Both the position numbers and the translations under genes were made by a program. 64,000 nt of DNA from Glaciecola sp965658765 (GTDB lineage: Bacteria; Pseudomonadota; Gammaproteobacteria; Enterobacterales; Alteromonadaceae): the NCBI GenBank assembly GCA_965658765.1, contig CBFHTO010000002.1, forward strand, positions 1 to 64,000, in the 5' to 3' direction. A model generated the notes under the pieces. It saw only the letters and a list, made by a program, of their open reading frames with translations. It did no database searches and had not been told where the DNA came from. Below, in pieces: positions 25,668 to 35,732 of this stretch (position 1 is its first letter; each line of letters begins with the position of its first letter).

Positions 25668-28136
25668 CTAGTGCGAACAAATTTGCTTCGATATGTTTTC
25701 AGCAGTTTGTGGTTTACTAAAATAGTATCCTTGTAGAATGTTACATCCCATATCTACTAAAAGCTCTGCATGTTTTTGTGTCTCAACCCCTTCGGCCACC
25801 AGACTAAAGTTCAGGCCTTCGGCAAGCAATATAACGGTTTGCACAATGGATTGGTCAACACTGTCTTCTAACATATTCATAACAAACGTTTGATCAATCT
25901 TTAGTACATCAATAGGAAAACGTTTGATATAAGAGAGGCTCGAATAGCCGGTGCCAAAATCATCAAGTGAAATCAAAACTCCCAACTGTTTTAGCTGCAA
26001 AATCGTATCGTATGAAAAAGCATCAGCGAGTAATAAAGACTCTGTTATCTCCAATTCTAATTGACTTGCGTGTAAGCCTGAAACATCCAGTGCGTGCCTT
26101 ACATCGTTAATTAAGTCAGGCGAAAACTGAACCGGTGATATATTTACTGCAATTGTAAAATTCTTGATTTTCTTCGACCATAATATAGCCTGCTTACATG
26201 CTTCTATTAGTACAAATCTTCCGATCGGTATGATAAGTTTTGACGATTCTGCAATAGGTATAAATTGATTTGGGTAAACCATTTCACCGTCGGGCTTTTG
26301 CCATCTTACGAGTGCTTCAGCCCCGACTATATTTTTAGTCTTGCCATCTACTTTTGGTTGAAAATGTACTTTTATCTCATTGTTTTCAAGGGCATCGCGA
26401 AGCTCAGTCTCGTTATGAAGCCTCACTTTACGGCCTTCTTCAATTTTTGAAGAATATAAACAGTATTTATTGCCACCTCCCCTTTTTGCCTCTGCCATAG
26501 CGGCGCTAGCAAATTGGTATAACGTTCGCTCATTATGTGCGTCGTTTGGAAACAAAGATACGCCAATGCTTAGCGTTAAGCTAAATTTACGCTCCTGCAT
26601 TTCCCACTTTTTCGAGAATGATTGTAAGATAACTCGACTAGACTCTATTATTTTTTCTGGATTTACTAGCGATGGGTTCAGGATTACGAATTCGTCACCG
26701 TTCATTCTGCATAACAAGTCATTTGGCGCTAGAAACGTTTTGAGAAAATCTGCGATATCAGTAAGTACACCATCTCCAATATCATGCCCGTAGACTTCAT
26801 TAACTGACTTAAAGTTGTCGATGCCTATCACGACCATTGCCGCTAACTTCTTATGATGCTTGCTCCGTTCAATGGCGATTTTTGCTTTTTCCATAAATAA
26901 GTCGCGGTTTGCAAGCGAGGTAAGCGGGTCGTACTTACTTAGCCTATTAAGCTTTTCAGTTGCGGCATGTGATGCACTGCGATCTTGAAACACCATGACC
27001 GCACCCGTAATATTTCCATCGATATCTCTGATGGGAGATGCAGATTCATCTATCGCGTAGCATTTTCCATTTTTACTTTTCATTGTAATATCGAAAGGTA
27101 ATTTCACACTTCTTTTTTGCGAAATGGCAATGTTAATGGGGTTCATTAGCAATCTTTTACCCTGAGAAGTCTCAAGTTTCATCGCCGCTTCTGCAAAACG
27201 GCCCTCACATTCTTTAAGAGTCAAACCAGTTAACATCTCAGCTCTTTTGTTTAGATATGTGATTTTACCTTCTGCATCAGTTGTTATTACACCATCAGTG
27301 ACCTGTTCGATAATGGATTTATAGGCCTCGTTTTTGTTAGACAAGTCAGCCTTGTTATTTTCTTCTTTTGTCTTATCGTGTATTACTAATAAACAGTATT
27401 TTTCTTGCTTTGTGTATATGCAAGATACTGTAATTTCTACGGTATAAACAATACCTTCAAAACTCGTTACTTTGTTTGTGAATGTGCGAACTTCTTCTTC
27501 ATTAATACCATCAAAATAATTTACCACGCTATAGAAGTTATCCGGGTCTAGCAATCCGCTGAGGTGCGTTGAGTGAGCACTTTTTGGTGTATGCGGGATC
27601 CAAAAGCCGTTCTCGTCATTGTGGTACTTTAATTTGAAATCAGATCCCCACATTGACACGAATACGGGTATGACATTAAGCATTTTGCTGTATGAGTCTG
27701 CTTTCAATTTCTCTCTGTTTATTATTTGCAGTTCATTCAAATGGTTTTTGATTCTTGCTCTCAAGGTACTTGATGCGATCGGTTTTTTTATAAAATCAAT
27801 GCCGCCTAGCTCAAGAGCTTTATGTTCAGTTTTCTCTTTAGCTTTTGAGGTAACAAATACAACTTTAATATGACGAAGCTCTGGAGAGGATTTGATTTTT
27901 CGACAAACGGAGAAACCGTCAATACCAGGCATAAATATGTCGAGGATGATTATATCAGGAGGCGAAATCATAGCGATTTGTATTGCCTGTTCACCGCTTG
28001 TTGCAAAATATATGTCAGCAAGTCCCCTCAAAGACTCACTGATGGTCTGTATACTCGTTGTCGAGTCATCCACAACCAAAATTTTAGCACTTGTCATTTC
28101 ATCTCTAGTCAACTTACTTCTTAGTGCATTACCCAT
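25668..28136 (-). CDS. Response regulator with PAS, GGDEF and EAL domains (probable c-di-GMP phosphodiesterase)
   Basis: The domain order from the ATG at 28136 (about 822 residues) is receiver (ILVVDDSTTS, phospho-Asp in IIILDIFMPGIDG), a degenerate PAS, a PAS (GVITTDAEGKITYLN), GGDEF and EAL. The GGDEF signature reads RMNGDEF, with the first Gly changed to Asn, so cyclase activity is doubtful. The EAL domain is intact (GAEALVRWQ, NISPVQF, LDDFGTGYSSLSYIKRF, VAEGVET). The net activity is probably c-di-GMP breakdown controlled by phosphorylation. A TTG start at 28199 is possible but has no good ribosome site. It follows a diguanylate cyclase gene by a short gap, so the two form an opposed pair. 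Confidence 0.9.
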   Translation of the reverse strand: MGNALRSKLTRDEMTSAKILVVDDSTTSIQTISESLRGLADIYFATSGEQAIQIAMISPPDIIILDIFMPGIDGFSVCRKIKSSPELRHIKVVFVTSKAKEKTEHKALELGGIDFIKKPIASSTLRARIKNHLNELQIINREKLKADSYSKMLNVIPVFVSMWGSDFKLKYHNDENGFWIPHTPKSAHSTHLSGLLDPDNFYSVVNYFDGINEEEVRTFTNKVTSFEGIVYTVEITVSCIYTKQEKYCLLVIHDKTKEENNKADLSNKNEAYKSIIEQVTDGVITTDAEGKITYLNKRAEMLTGLTLKECEGRFAEAAMKLETSQGKRLLMNPINIAISQKRSVKLPFDITMKSKNGKCYAIDESASPIRDIDGNITGAVMVFQDRSASHAATEKLNRLSKYDPLTSLANRDLFMEKAKIAIERSKHHKKLAAMVVIGIDNFKSVNEVYGHDIGDGVLTDIADFLKTFLAPNDLLCRMNGDEFVILNPSLVNPEKIIESSRVILQSFSKKWEMQERKFSLTLSIGVSLFPNDAHNERTLYQFASAAMAEAKRGGGNKYCLYSSKIEEGRKVRLHNETELRDALENNEIKVHFQPKVDGKTKNIVGAEALVRWQKPDGEMVYPNQFIPIAESSKLIIPIGRFVLIEACKQAILWSKKIKNFTIAVNISPVQFSPDLINDVRHALDVSGLHASQLELEITESLLLADAFSYDTILQLKQLGVLISLDDFGTGYSSLSYIKRFPIDVLKIDQTFVMNMLEDSVDQSIVQTVILLAEGLNFSLVAEGVETQKHAELLVDMGCNILQGYYFSKPQTAENISKQICSH

Positions 28137-28208
28137 TTTTACATCCCAATGGTTTTTGTGTGAGCTACGTTGAGAAAAATATTGCTGTATTTTTGTCAAC
28201 GTGTGTTG

Positions 28209-29105
28209 CTAACGATATACCCAATATGTATTTTTACCGGCGGTTTTTGCTTGATATAAGGCTTTATCAGCCTCGTTGTAAATACTCTTCTGTGAGTCTT
28301 TTTCACCTGGCTTGATGTTTCTGATACCAATGCTTACGGTGACCTTCTTGTCATGTTTCGAAAATTCATGCTCTATGCCGGCCTGACTAATTAGTTGATT
28401 TATGTTTCGAGCAATCACTTCGGCCCCCTCACAACTTGAGTCGGGAAGAATCATAGCAAACTCTTCACCACCGACTCTGGCGATGCAGTCTGAGCTTCTT
28501 GTAGCAACTTCTCTCAATATTTTAGCTACGCAGACTAGACATTCATCTCCCTTTCCGTGGCCGTAGTAATCATTAAAGAGTTTAAAGTCATCTACATCTA
28601 TCATAAGTAGAGATATGCTTGAGCCATCTCTATACGAACGCTTAACCTCATCCCCTAACACGTCATTAAACTTTCGACGATTTGCAACATTGGTCAAAAA
28701 GTCAGTCGCAGCTAATTGTTCCAATACTATCGCTTGCTGGTATAGCTTTGCGTGCGCTTTTATTCTCATTCGCAGTAGTGGAACTTGTATTGGTTTGACA
28801 ACATAATCTACTGCACCAAATCTGAAACCCCGTTCTTGGTCAGCTAAATCTGAAACAGAACTTATAAAGATCACCGGGATCGGGTACGTACTAGGATTTT
28901 GTTTGAGCTTTTTGATTACCTCAAAACCTTTCATATCGGGTAAATTCAAATCTAGCAATATTACGTCTGGCATTTTTTCAGCCAGACTAAGTCCTTTTGC
29001 ACCTGTGGTCGCAAAATTGACGCTAAACTCTGCCTGCAGAGATTCCGCAATCAATCTTACTGTTGAGATATCATCGTCAATGATGAGCACAGAAATATGC
29101 TGCAA
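28209..29105 (-). CDS. Response regulator diguanylate cyclase (REC-GGDEF)
   Basis: This 298-residue PleD/WspR-type protein has a receiver domain (SVLIIDDDIS, phospho-Asp in VILLDLNLPDMKG, K in DYVVKPI) and a GGDEF domain with the intact active site RVGGEEF. It should make c-di-GMP when phosphorylated. The upstream RxxD inhibitory site is not apparent. It is the first gene of a two-gene unit with the EAL regulator. The hybrid kinase that starts 100 bases away on the other strand is a plausible partner. Confidence 0.93.
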   Translation of the reverse strand: MQHISVLIIDDDISTVRLIAESLQAEFSVNFATTGAKGLSLAEKMPDVILLDLNLPDMKGFEVIKKLKQNPSTYPIPVIFISSVSDLADQERGFRFGAVDYVVKPIQVPLLRMRIKAHAKLYQQAIVLEQLAATDFLTNVANRRKFNDVLGDEVKRSYRDGSSISLLMIDVDDFKLFNDYYGHGKGDECLVCVAKILREVATRSSDCIARVGGEEFAMILPDSSCEGAEVIARNINQLISQAGIEHEFSKHDKKVTVSIGIRNIKPGEKDSQKSIYNEADKALYQAKTAGKNTYWVYR

Positions 29106-29205
29106 AATTTGATCTCTCCTAAACTATACTTTTAGGTGATATTACACCAATATTAAGCTTAACGAAATTTTTATAATATTTATTGTATAACAAGAGGATG
29201 TAGTA

Positions 29206-32200
29206 ATGGATGATTCATTAGAGTCCATTTTCAGGACAGATTATATGCCACATGGGCACTGCTACTTGTGGAAACCAGAGATTTTATGGTTAAACATAGT
29301 GTCGGATAGCTTAATAGCCTTAGCTTATTTCAGTATACCTGTGGCTCTTTACTACATTGTAGAAAAACGTACAGATATGGAATTTAGGGGTATTTTTATT
29401 TTGTTTTCCGCATTTATTTTTATGTGTGGAATAACTCATATGTTTTCTATATACACCATATACACAGGTGCATACGGAATTCATGGGATAATTAAGTTTT
29501 TGACCGCTATTATATCTTGCCTAACGGCGTATAGACTCTATCAAAATGTCCCTCTTGCTCTTGATCTGCCCTCGCCCTCTGAACTCAAAAAAGCGTATAA
29601 AATTGCCAATCAAGCAGAACTAGAGCGAGTACAACTTGAAAATGAAAAGCAACAAGAGGTTTTAATACGTGAAAGTACAGACAGCGCACATATTGGTATC
29701 TTGGTTGTTGATGAAAACGGCTCAATAAAGATGGCAAATGAGGCCTCATGCCAGATATTCGGTTATACAAAGAGTGAATTTGAAGGTAGTCATTTAAATT
29801 TCTTATTACCAAAAGAGGCTCGAAATCATCATACTTTGTTAATTGAAAAATTCTTCGAGGCTGATGAGAGCGAAATTATCATGGCGTCTGACCGAATTGT
29901 AACGGGTGTGACAAAAGAGGGAAATCGAATCCCAATAGAAGTCAGGCTTAACAAACGGATACACGGAGATAAGCGACTGGTATTTGCATCGTTTCAAGAT
30001 ATTTCAGAACGTTTAAAGGTTGCGAAACAGCTAAAAGACAGTGAAACAACCCTAAGAAGCATAATTAATGCATTGCCACTTGGCATGCACGTATTAGAAA
30101 TGCAAGACAATGAATTGAAACTTACTGACTGTAATCAAACTGCCTTAGAGGTTTTGCGTCAAAGTCGCACGGACATTGTCGGTAAAGGCATTGCTGACGC
30201 ATATCCAGGAATCAAAGATACTGAATTAGAAAAGACCTACCGGGACATTGCCCTATATGGCGGCGTTTTTCACAATGAATCAGTGGAATATAATCATGAT
30301 GGAACTGACGGGATTTTTGATGTGCAATGTTTTCAAAGTAAAGTCGGCACTGCCATTATTCTTTTTCAAGATGTCACCACTAAAAAATGGGCTGAAAAAT
30401 CGATAAAAGAGAAGGATCGATTTATTAATACCGCTTTTAATGCCTCAATCACCGGTGTTTACATTTACAACTTACTCGAAAATAAAATCGATTTTATCAA
30501 CGAAACCTACACTACTATTACTGGATATACGCTCTACGATATTGGCTTAATTGATAATGAATTATTTTTAAGGAACTTCCATCCTGATGAACAAAACAGA
30601 ATGCAAAATCACTTAAAGTCACTGCTTGTAGATCCATTGAATACAGAGCGTAAGCCTGTTGAATATCGCTTTAAACATAAAGATGGGCACTGGATATGGT
30701 GTTTAGGACAAGACGTTATTCTAGATAGAGACGATTCCGGAAAAGTTACCCGTTTCATGGGGAGTTTTATTGACATAAGTAATCAGAAAGAACTTCAGCA
30801 TAACTTAGTCGAATTAAAGGAAAGTGCGGAGAAAGCAAACTTAGCAAAAAGTGAATTTTTAGCCAATATGAGTCATGAAATCCGAACGCCAATGAATGCA
30901 ATATTGGGTTTGACTAGCTTAGTTTTACAAATGGATATCACACAGAAACAAGAAGACTATTTAAGTAAAGTAGTGACGTCATCTACTTCTTTATTGCATA
31001 TATTGAATGACATTTTAGATTATTCAAAAATGGAAGCCGGAAAGCTCAATATTGTTGAAGAACCATTCAATTTGAGGTCGCTAATCGAAAATGGTATTGG
31101 CTTATTTACTTTGAATCTCGAACAGAAATCAATCGCTATCAATGTGCTTATACATGACGAGCTAAAAGACTATTACCGAGGTGACCCACTGCGAATAAAC
31201 CAAATTCTGAATAATCTAATTGGCAACGCCATCAAATTTACTACACGTGGCTCTATCTCGATTGAAGCTAAAATTGAAGACCATGCTTTATCAAATCAAG
31301 ACTACGATACGATAAATATTAGTGTAAAAGATACAGGTATTGGAATGAGTTCAGAGCAAGTATCAATGCTGTTTGAGCCCTTCAATCAAGCAGACACTTC
31401 GATAATGAGAAAATACGGTGGAACGGGGCTTGGGCTTACAATTTGTAAAACATTAGCCGCGATGATGAACGGCGAGATTAAGGTTGAAAGTCAAAAAAAT
31501 GTGGGCAGTTGCTTCTCATTATGCTTACCTCTAAAAGCTTTAAATGAGCAAGAAATATATGAATATGAGCGTTCAACCTACAAAGATGGGCTGGGTAGTG
31601 ATGAAGAAAAGCTACAATTGAGGGCAGCAGATAACACTACGGCCTTGTTAGTTGAGGATAACGTAACCAACCAACTAGTCGCTGAAGAGTTTTTAGGACT
31701 ATTAAATGTCAAGGTTGTTATTGCGGAAAATGGACTGATTGCGTTAGAAAAGTTTGAGCAAGCTGAATTTGACATCGTCTTTATGGATATTCAAATGCCC
31801 GTGATGGATGGCTTAACGGCAGCTTCCAAACTACGTCAGACACAAAAAGGAAAGCACATTCCCATTATTGCTATGTCTGCGGCTGTCCTGCAAAGCGATG
31901 TTGAAAAAGTGAAGTCAGTTGGCATGAATGATCATATTGCAAAACCTATCGATATGAATGCACTGAGTAATATAGTACAACGTTACTTAAAAACGAAAAG
32001 TCAGCTTCAGTCAGATGATAAAAAAGGCGACAAGAGGTCCCCATTATTTGATTATCCGGAACTTGATAGTCTTGATGTCAACGACGCGCTCGCAAGAATA
32101 ATGCAAAATGAGCAACTTTATCTTCGACTACTGAAGAGCTTCATCGTTGATGCTGCCTCGTCATCGGAGCACCTTACAATTGCTTACAATGACCACAATA

Positions 32201-32685
32201 ATCAAGCCATTTACAAAATTGCTCATAAGCTCAAAGGACTGAGCGGGAGTATCGGCGCCAGCCGTTTACAAGCTTTATGTGTAAAACTGGAAGAGCAAAC
32301 TACAGAGGAACAAGTTTCCAAGGACAAGATCACAAAGATTAGTGAAGTGAAAGATTTGCTCGAAGACACTATAGAAAAAATTACTCTGTTCTTATCTAGA
32401 GAGCATGTACAAGTGATTGAAGAATCAAAGAAGGCTGCGCGTGTGGCAGCAAATACAATTGCGGCGCAGGAAGATATCTTTACAGGATTAGTGAGCCTTA
32501 AAACTAAGCTTGATGGTGGCAGTTTTATGGCGATGGACGATGTATATGAAATTGTGCCAAGCATTGAGCAAGTGTTTGATGATGCAGAACTCAATAACTT
32601 TGTTAATTGCATTAATCATTTAAACTATGAGGATGCGATAAGACTCATAAATAAGGTACTGTTAGAATATTCGTCAAATACATAA
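29206..32685 (+). CDS. Hybrid sensor kinase with ethylene-receptor-like N-terminal domain
   Basis: This is a 1159-residue hybrid kinase. Residues 1-120 hold three membrane spans matching the ethylene-binding domain of ETR1: D34, Y41, I44, P45, I71, C74 and H78 match ETR1 D25, Y32, I35, P36, I62, C65 and H69 at a constant offset of nine. C74 and H78 would bind Cu(I). Three PAS domains follow (about 150-530), then HisKA with H557 (MSHEIRTPMNAILG), an HATPase domain (GTGLGLTICK), a receiver with D861 (FMDIQMPVMDG) and an HPt domain with H1007 (AHKLKGLSGSIGA). It is divergent from the two c-di-GMP response regulators, its likely outputs. The natural ligand in bacteria of this type is not known. 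Confidence 0.93.
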   Translation: MDDSLESIFRTDYMPHGHCYLWKPEILWLNIVSDSLIALAYFSIPVALYYIVEKRTDMEFRGIFILFSAFIFMCGITHMFSIYTIYTGAYGIHGIIKFLTAIISCLTAYRLYQNVPLALDLPSPSELKKAYKIANQAELERVQLENEKQQEVLIRESTDSAHIGILVVDENGSIKMANEASCQIFGYTKSEFEGSHLNFLLPKEARNHHTLLIEKFFEADESEIIMASDRIVTGVTKEGNRIPIEVRLNKRIHGDKRLVFASFQDISERLKVAKQLKDSETTLRSIINALPLGMHVLEMQDNELKLTDCNQTALEVLRQSRTDIVGKGIADAYPGIKDTELEKTYRDIALYGGVFHNESVEYNHDGTDGIFDVQCFQSKVGTAIILFQDVTTKKWAEKSIKEKDRFINTAFNASITGVYIYNLLENKIDFINETYTTITGYTLYDIGLIDNELFLRNFHPDEQNRMQNHLKSLLVDPLNTERKPVEYRFKHKDGHWIWCLGQDVILDRDDSGKVTRFMGSFIDISNQKELQHNLVELKESAEKANLAKSEFLANMSHEIRTPMNAILGLTSLVLQMDITQKQEDYLSKVVTSSTSLLHILNDILDYSKMEAGKLNIVEEPFNLRSLIENGIGLFTLNLEQKSIAINVLIHDELKDYYRGDPLRINQILNNLIGNAIKFTTRGSISIEAKIEDHALSNQDYDTINISVKDTGIGMSSEQVSMLFEPFNQADTSIMRKYGGTGLGLTICKTLAAMMNGEIKVESQKNVGSCFSLCLPLKALNEQEIYEYERSTYKDGLGSDEEKLQLRAADNTTALLVEDNVTNQLVAEEFLGLLNVKVVIAENGLIALEKFEQAEFDIVFMDIQMPVMDGLTAASKLRQTQKGKHIPIIAMSAAVLQSDVEKVKSVGMNDHIAKPIDMNALSNIVQRYLKTKSQLQSDDKKGDKRSPLFDYPELDSLDVNDALARIMQNEQLYLRLLKSFIVDAASSSEHLTIAYNDHNNQAIYKIAHKLKGLSGSIGASRLQALCVKLEEQTTEEQVSKDKITKISEVKDLLEDTIEKITLFLSREHVQVIEESKKAARVAANTIAAQEDIFTGLVSLKTKLDGGSFMAMDDVYEIVPSIEQVFDDAELNNFVNCINHLNYEDAIRLINKVLLEYSSNT

Positions 32686-32796
32686 AAACTAAAGATATCT
32701 CAGGGGGCAAGACTGTTGATATCCCATAAAGAGATTGTTTGTAATTATTGCGCTTTAAGCCTTTTGCTAGCGTAAATCAACACAATAGGAATACGT

Positions 32797-33678
32797 ATGA
32801 AAGTTTCGTTTATTGGTCTTGGAGCCATGGGGTTTCCTATGGCAGGACATATTTCGCAAAATGGATATGATGTAACCGTATTTAATAGAACCGTCTCTGT
32901 TGCAAAGAGATGGTGTGAAATATACAAAGGTGAGAGCGCGACAAGCCCTAAATTGGCATCAGAGGGGGCAGATGTTGTCTTACTTTGCGTGGGTAACGAC
33001 GATGATGTACGTTCAGTCATGTATGGGAATGATGGGGTCTTGAATGGTTTGCAAGAAAATACATTAGTTGTCGATCATACAACTACCTCTGCAGAGCTAG
33101 CATTAGAGTTAGACGCAAAGTGTAAGGAGAAAAATATAGCCTTTTTAGATGCGCCTGTTTCTGGCGGTCAGGCTGGGGCTGAGACCGGGAAACTCACAGT
33201 GATGCTTGGTGGTGAGAGTGCCTCCTATGAGAGAACAAAACCAATACTTGAATGTTACAGTCAAAAACATGCTCTAATGGGGGGGACTGGAAAAGGTCAA
33301 TTAACAAAGATGGTAAATCAAATATGTATCGCGGGGCTTGTACAAGGTTTATCAGAAGCACTTCAGTTTGCTAAGAATGCGGAATTAAGCGTTCCAGATG
33401 TAATCGATGTTATCAGCAAAGGTGCAGCACAAAGTTGGCAAATGGAAAATCGCTGGGAAACGATGATTGCTGAAGAGTATGAGTTTGGTTTTGCAGTCGA
33501 TTGGATGAGGAAAGACTTGGCAATTGTGCTAGCAGAAGCCAAAAAAAATAATAGCCCGCTACCAGTTACTGCTATGGTTGACCAGTTTTATGCGCAAGTC
33601 CAAAACAAGGGTGGTGGTCGATATGACACATCCAGTTTAATTAGCTTACTGAGCGCAAACGCGAAAACAAGCAAATAA
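32797..33678 (+). CDS. 3-hydroxyisobutyrate dehydrogenase-family NAD(P)-dependent oxidoreductase
   Basis: This 293-residue enzyme is a beta-hydroxyacid dehydrogenase. It has the N-terminal NAD(P) motif FIGLGAMGFPMAGH, the substrate loop DAPVSGGQAGAETG, and the catalytic Lys in GKGQLTKMVNQI. Candidates are 3-hydroxyisobutyrate, tartronate-semialdehyde or succinic-semialdehyde reduction, and sequence by eye cannot decide. It is a single gene with a GGAA-type ribosome site. No valine-degradation or glyoxylate genes lie beside it. Confidence 0.88.
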   Translation: MKVSFIGLGAMGFPMAGHISQNGYDVTVFNRTVSVAKRWCEIYKGESATSPKLASEGADVVLLCVGNDDDVRSVMYGNDGVLNGLQENTLVVDHTTTSAELALELDAKCKEKNIAFLDAPVSGGQAGAETGKLTVMLGGESASYERTKPILECYSQKHALMGGTGKGQLTKMVNQICIAGLVQGLSEALQFAKNAELSVPDVIDVISKGAAQSWQMENRWETMIAEEYEFGFAVDWMRKDLAIVLAEAKKNNSPLPVTAMVDQFYAQVQNKGGGRYDTSSLISLLSANAKTSK

Positions 33679-33697
33679 ACCACAGGTACTTTCTTTC

Positions 33698-34144
33698 CTA
33701 TTTATTCTGGGCCAGGATACGGTCCAGATGACCTGCAAATTCTTTTCTTTCACGCTGTCCAAGAGGTGGTGGGCCGCCTGTATGAAAACCACTAGAGCGC
33801 ATGGTTTCCATAAAGTCTCGCGTATTTAATCGACCTCTAATATTTTGTTTGTCAAATAACTCACCTCTTGGTGACAACACCATGACTCCTTTGTCTATGC
33901 AATCTGCAGCAAGTGGAATATCAGACGAAATAACTAAATCACCCTTCTCTGCTCTTAGCAGAATTTCGTCGTCTGCCACATCAAAACCAGACGACACTTG
34001 CATAAATTTAATATAAGGTGATGGCGGTACTTTCATTGCATGATTTGCAATTAACAAAAGTTGCATCGCAACTCTATTAGCAGCTTTGAAAAGTATTTCT
34101 TTTATTACAACAGGACACGCATCCGCATCGACAATAATCTTCAT
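33698..34144 (-). CDS. YaiI/YqxD family protein (UPF0178, DUF188)
   Basis: This 148-residue conserved protein has the family start KIIVDADACPVVIKEI, the acidic SSGFDVADDEI and LVISSDIPLAADCI stretches, and the C-terminal FHTGGPPPLGQRERKEF. The fold is PIN-like, which suggests a nuclease, but no reaction has been fixed for the family. It ends 19 bases from the convergent dehydrogenase and stands next to a transporter gene on the same strand, 30 bases downstream of it. Confidence 0.92.
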   Translation of the reverse strand: MKIIVDADACPVVIKEILFKAANRVAMQLLLIANHAMKVPPSPYIKFMQVSSGFDVADDEILLRAEKGDLVISSDIPLAADCIDKGVMVLSPRGELFDKQNIRGRLNTRDFMETMRSSGFHTGGPPPLGQRERKEFAGHLDRILAQNK

Positions 34145-34174
34145 TTTCTGTCCTTTTTAAAACGCTACGCTGTG

Positions 34175-35542
34175 TTAGGCAAGTACAAAGTACACAACGC
34201 ATCCTAGTAGGCTTGAAATCACAAAACTCAATACAGCGCCCTCTTTTACCATACTTGAAATTGTAATGAGCCCTGTTCCATAAGCAATGGCATTTGGTGC
34301 AGTCGCAACTGGTAGCATAAATGCACAGCTAGCCGCCATTGCTGCTGGGATCATAAGTAATTCAGGTGGGGCGCCTTGATTGATTGCTACTACATACAAA
34401 ATTGGCATTAACAACGTTGCGGTAGCCGTATTACTGGTGATCTCTGTTATGTAGGTAACACTTAAGCAAAGTAATAAAATTGTTATAACTAAAGGAAAAC
34501 GAGTAAACCCGCTTAATCCATCCCCGATCAAATCACTTAAGCCAGATGCGAGAAATCCTTTTGCCAACACAATACCGCCAGCAAATAATAAGAGCATTCC
34601 CCAAGGTATTTCTGACGCATGTTTCCAATCTAAAATTTTACCTTTACGCCCATTTGGCAATAGACACATGACAACGACTGCGGCGAGTGCGACAGTGCTG
34701 TCCCCAGCAACATCTATATTAAGTAAATCGCTCCAACCGCCAAATGGCGCTTTTCGTGTTATCCACACAAGTATAGTAAGCGCAAATACTAGCAATGTTC
34801 GAGTTTCTTCAACTTGCCACTTACCTACACTTGGTAAGTGAGTTTCAATTTTCCCATGTAATGAACGCGTCAACCAAAGCGCCATGACCGGAATACTTAT
34901 CAAAACTACTGGAATACCTATTTTCATCCAGTCGAGAAAATCGAATTCTTTACCTACTTGTTCTTGGTATATTCCTGCAAAAATTACGTTTGGAGGCGTA
35001 CCGATAAGCGTCCCTAGCCCACCGACACTAGCGGAATAAGCAATGCCCAATATTAACGCAACCTTTAATGCTTGTTCTTCAATATTTTTGATCATTGCTA
35101 GGGCGATTGGCAGCATAATTAATGCTGTTGCTGTGTTTGATATCCACATACTCAGCAGAGCAGTCGTAATCATAAATGCAAAAACTAAGCGCTTTTTACT
35201 ATTTGCACCAACGATGTGCAGCATCGTATGCGCTAATCTGACATGCGCGCCAGATTTTTCTAAGGCCTTTGAAAGCATGAATGCGCCCATTAGTAATAAA
35301 ATCACATGGCTACCGAGCGCACTAGCAGCCGTTTTATGATCGATAACCCCAGTAAGTGGCAATAAAGCAAATGGCACAATAGAAGCTATTGGTATTGCTA
35401 CCGATTCACTTACCCACCAACTAACCGTTAGAACAGTGACTGCAATTGTTGCACTGATTTCATGATTAACCTGATAAGAAATTAAAAGAATGTAAAGTAC
35501 CAAGCTGTAAGTTGGCGCAAGCCAGAGCATCGTGTTTTTCAT
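34175..35542 (-). CDS. SLC13/DASS-family sodium-coupled anion (dicarboxylate) transporter
   Basis: This 455-residue inner-membrane carrier has the two repeated DASS signatures, SNTATALIMLP (around residue 133) and TSNTATATLLMP (around residue 372), plus GTPPNVIFAGI and ATAPNAIAYGTG. These form the Na+ and carboxylate sites in the family. The substrate is probably a C4-dicarboxylate, with sulfate or citrate as alternatives. About 11-12 spans are visible. It precedes the YaiI gene on the same strand. Confidence 0.88.
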   Translation of the reverse strand: MKNTMLWLAPTYSLVLYILLISYQVNHEISATIAVTVLTVSWWVSESVAIPIASIVPFALLPLTGVIDHKTAASALGSHVILLLMGAFMLSKALEKSGAHVRLAHTMLHIVGANSKKRLVFAFMITTALLSMWISNTATALIMLPIALAMIKNIEEQALKVALILGIAYSASVGGLGTLIGTPPNVIFAGIYQEQVGKEFDFLDWMKIGIPVVLISIPVMALWLTRSLHGKIETHLPSVGKWQVEETRTLLVFALTILVWITRKAPFGGWSDLLNIDVAGDSTVALAAVVVMCLLPNGRKGKILDWKHASEIPWGMLLLFAGGIVLAKGFLASGLSDLIGDGLSGFTRFPLVITILLLCLSVTYITEITSNTATATLLMPILYVVAINQGAPPELLMIPAAMAASCAFMLPVATAPNAIAYGTGLITISSMVKEGAVLSFVISSLLGCVVYFVLA

Positions 35543-35732
35543 TTATTTATTATTATTTATCTTTTTGATTAAAGAGGATAGCAGGTTGTTTTACTTATTT
35601 CCCTACAAAGGACAAAGACGAGATAAACCACTGGCAATCATATTTGTTTGCAAGCTTTAAAGCAATCATATTTATTTGCCTTAGCAACATTGATATGTGA
35701 CACTAAATAAAACATTCATGATAAAGTAAATT

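Noticed and set aside
32223..32612. 129-codon frame antisense to the hybrid kinase
   Set aside because: It lies in the HPt-coding region of the kinase and is rich in Ser and Leu, as typical for shadow frames.
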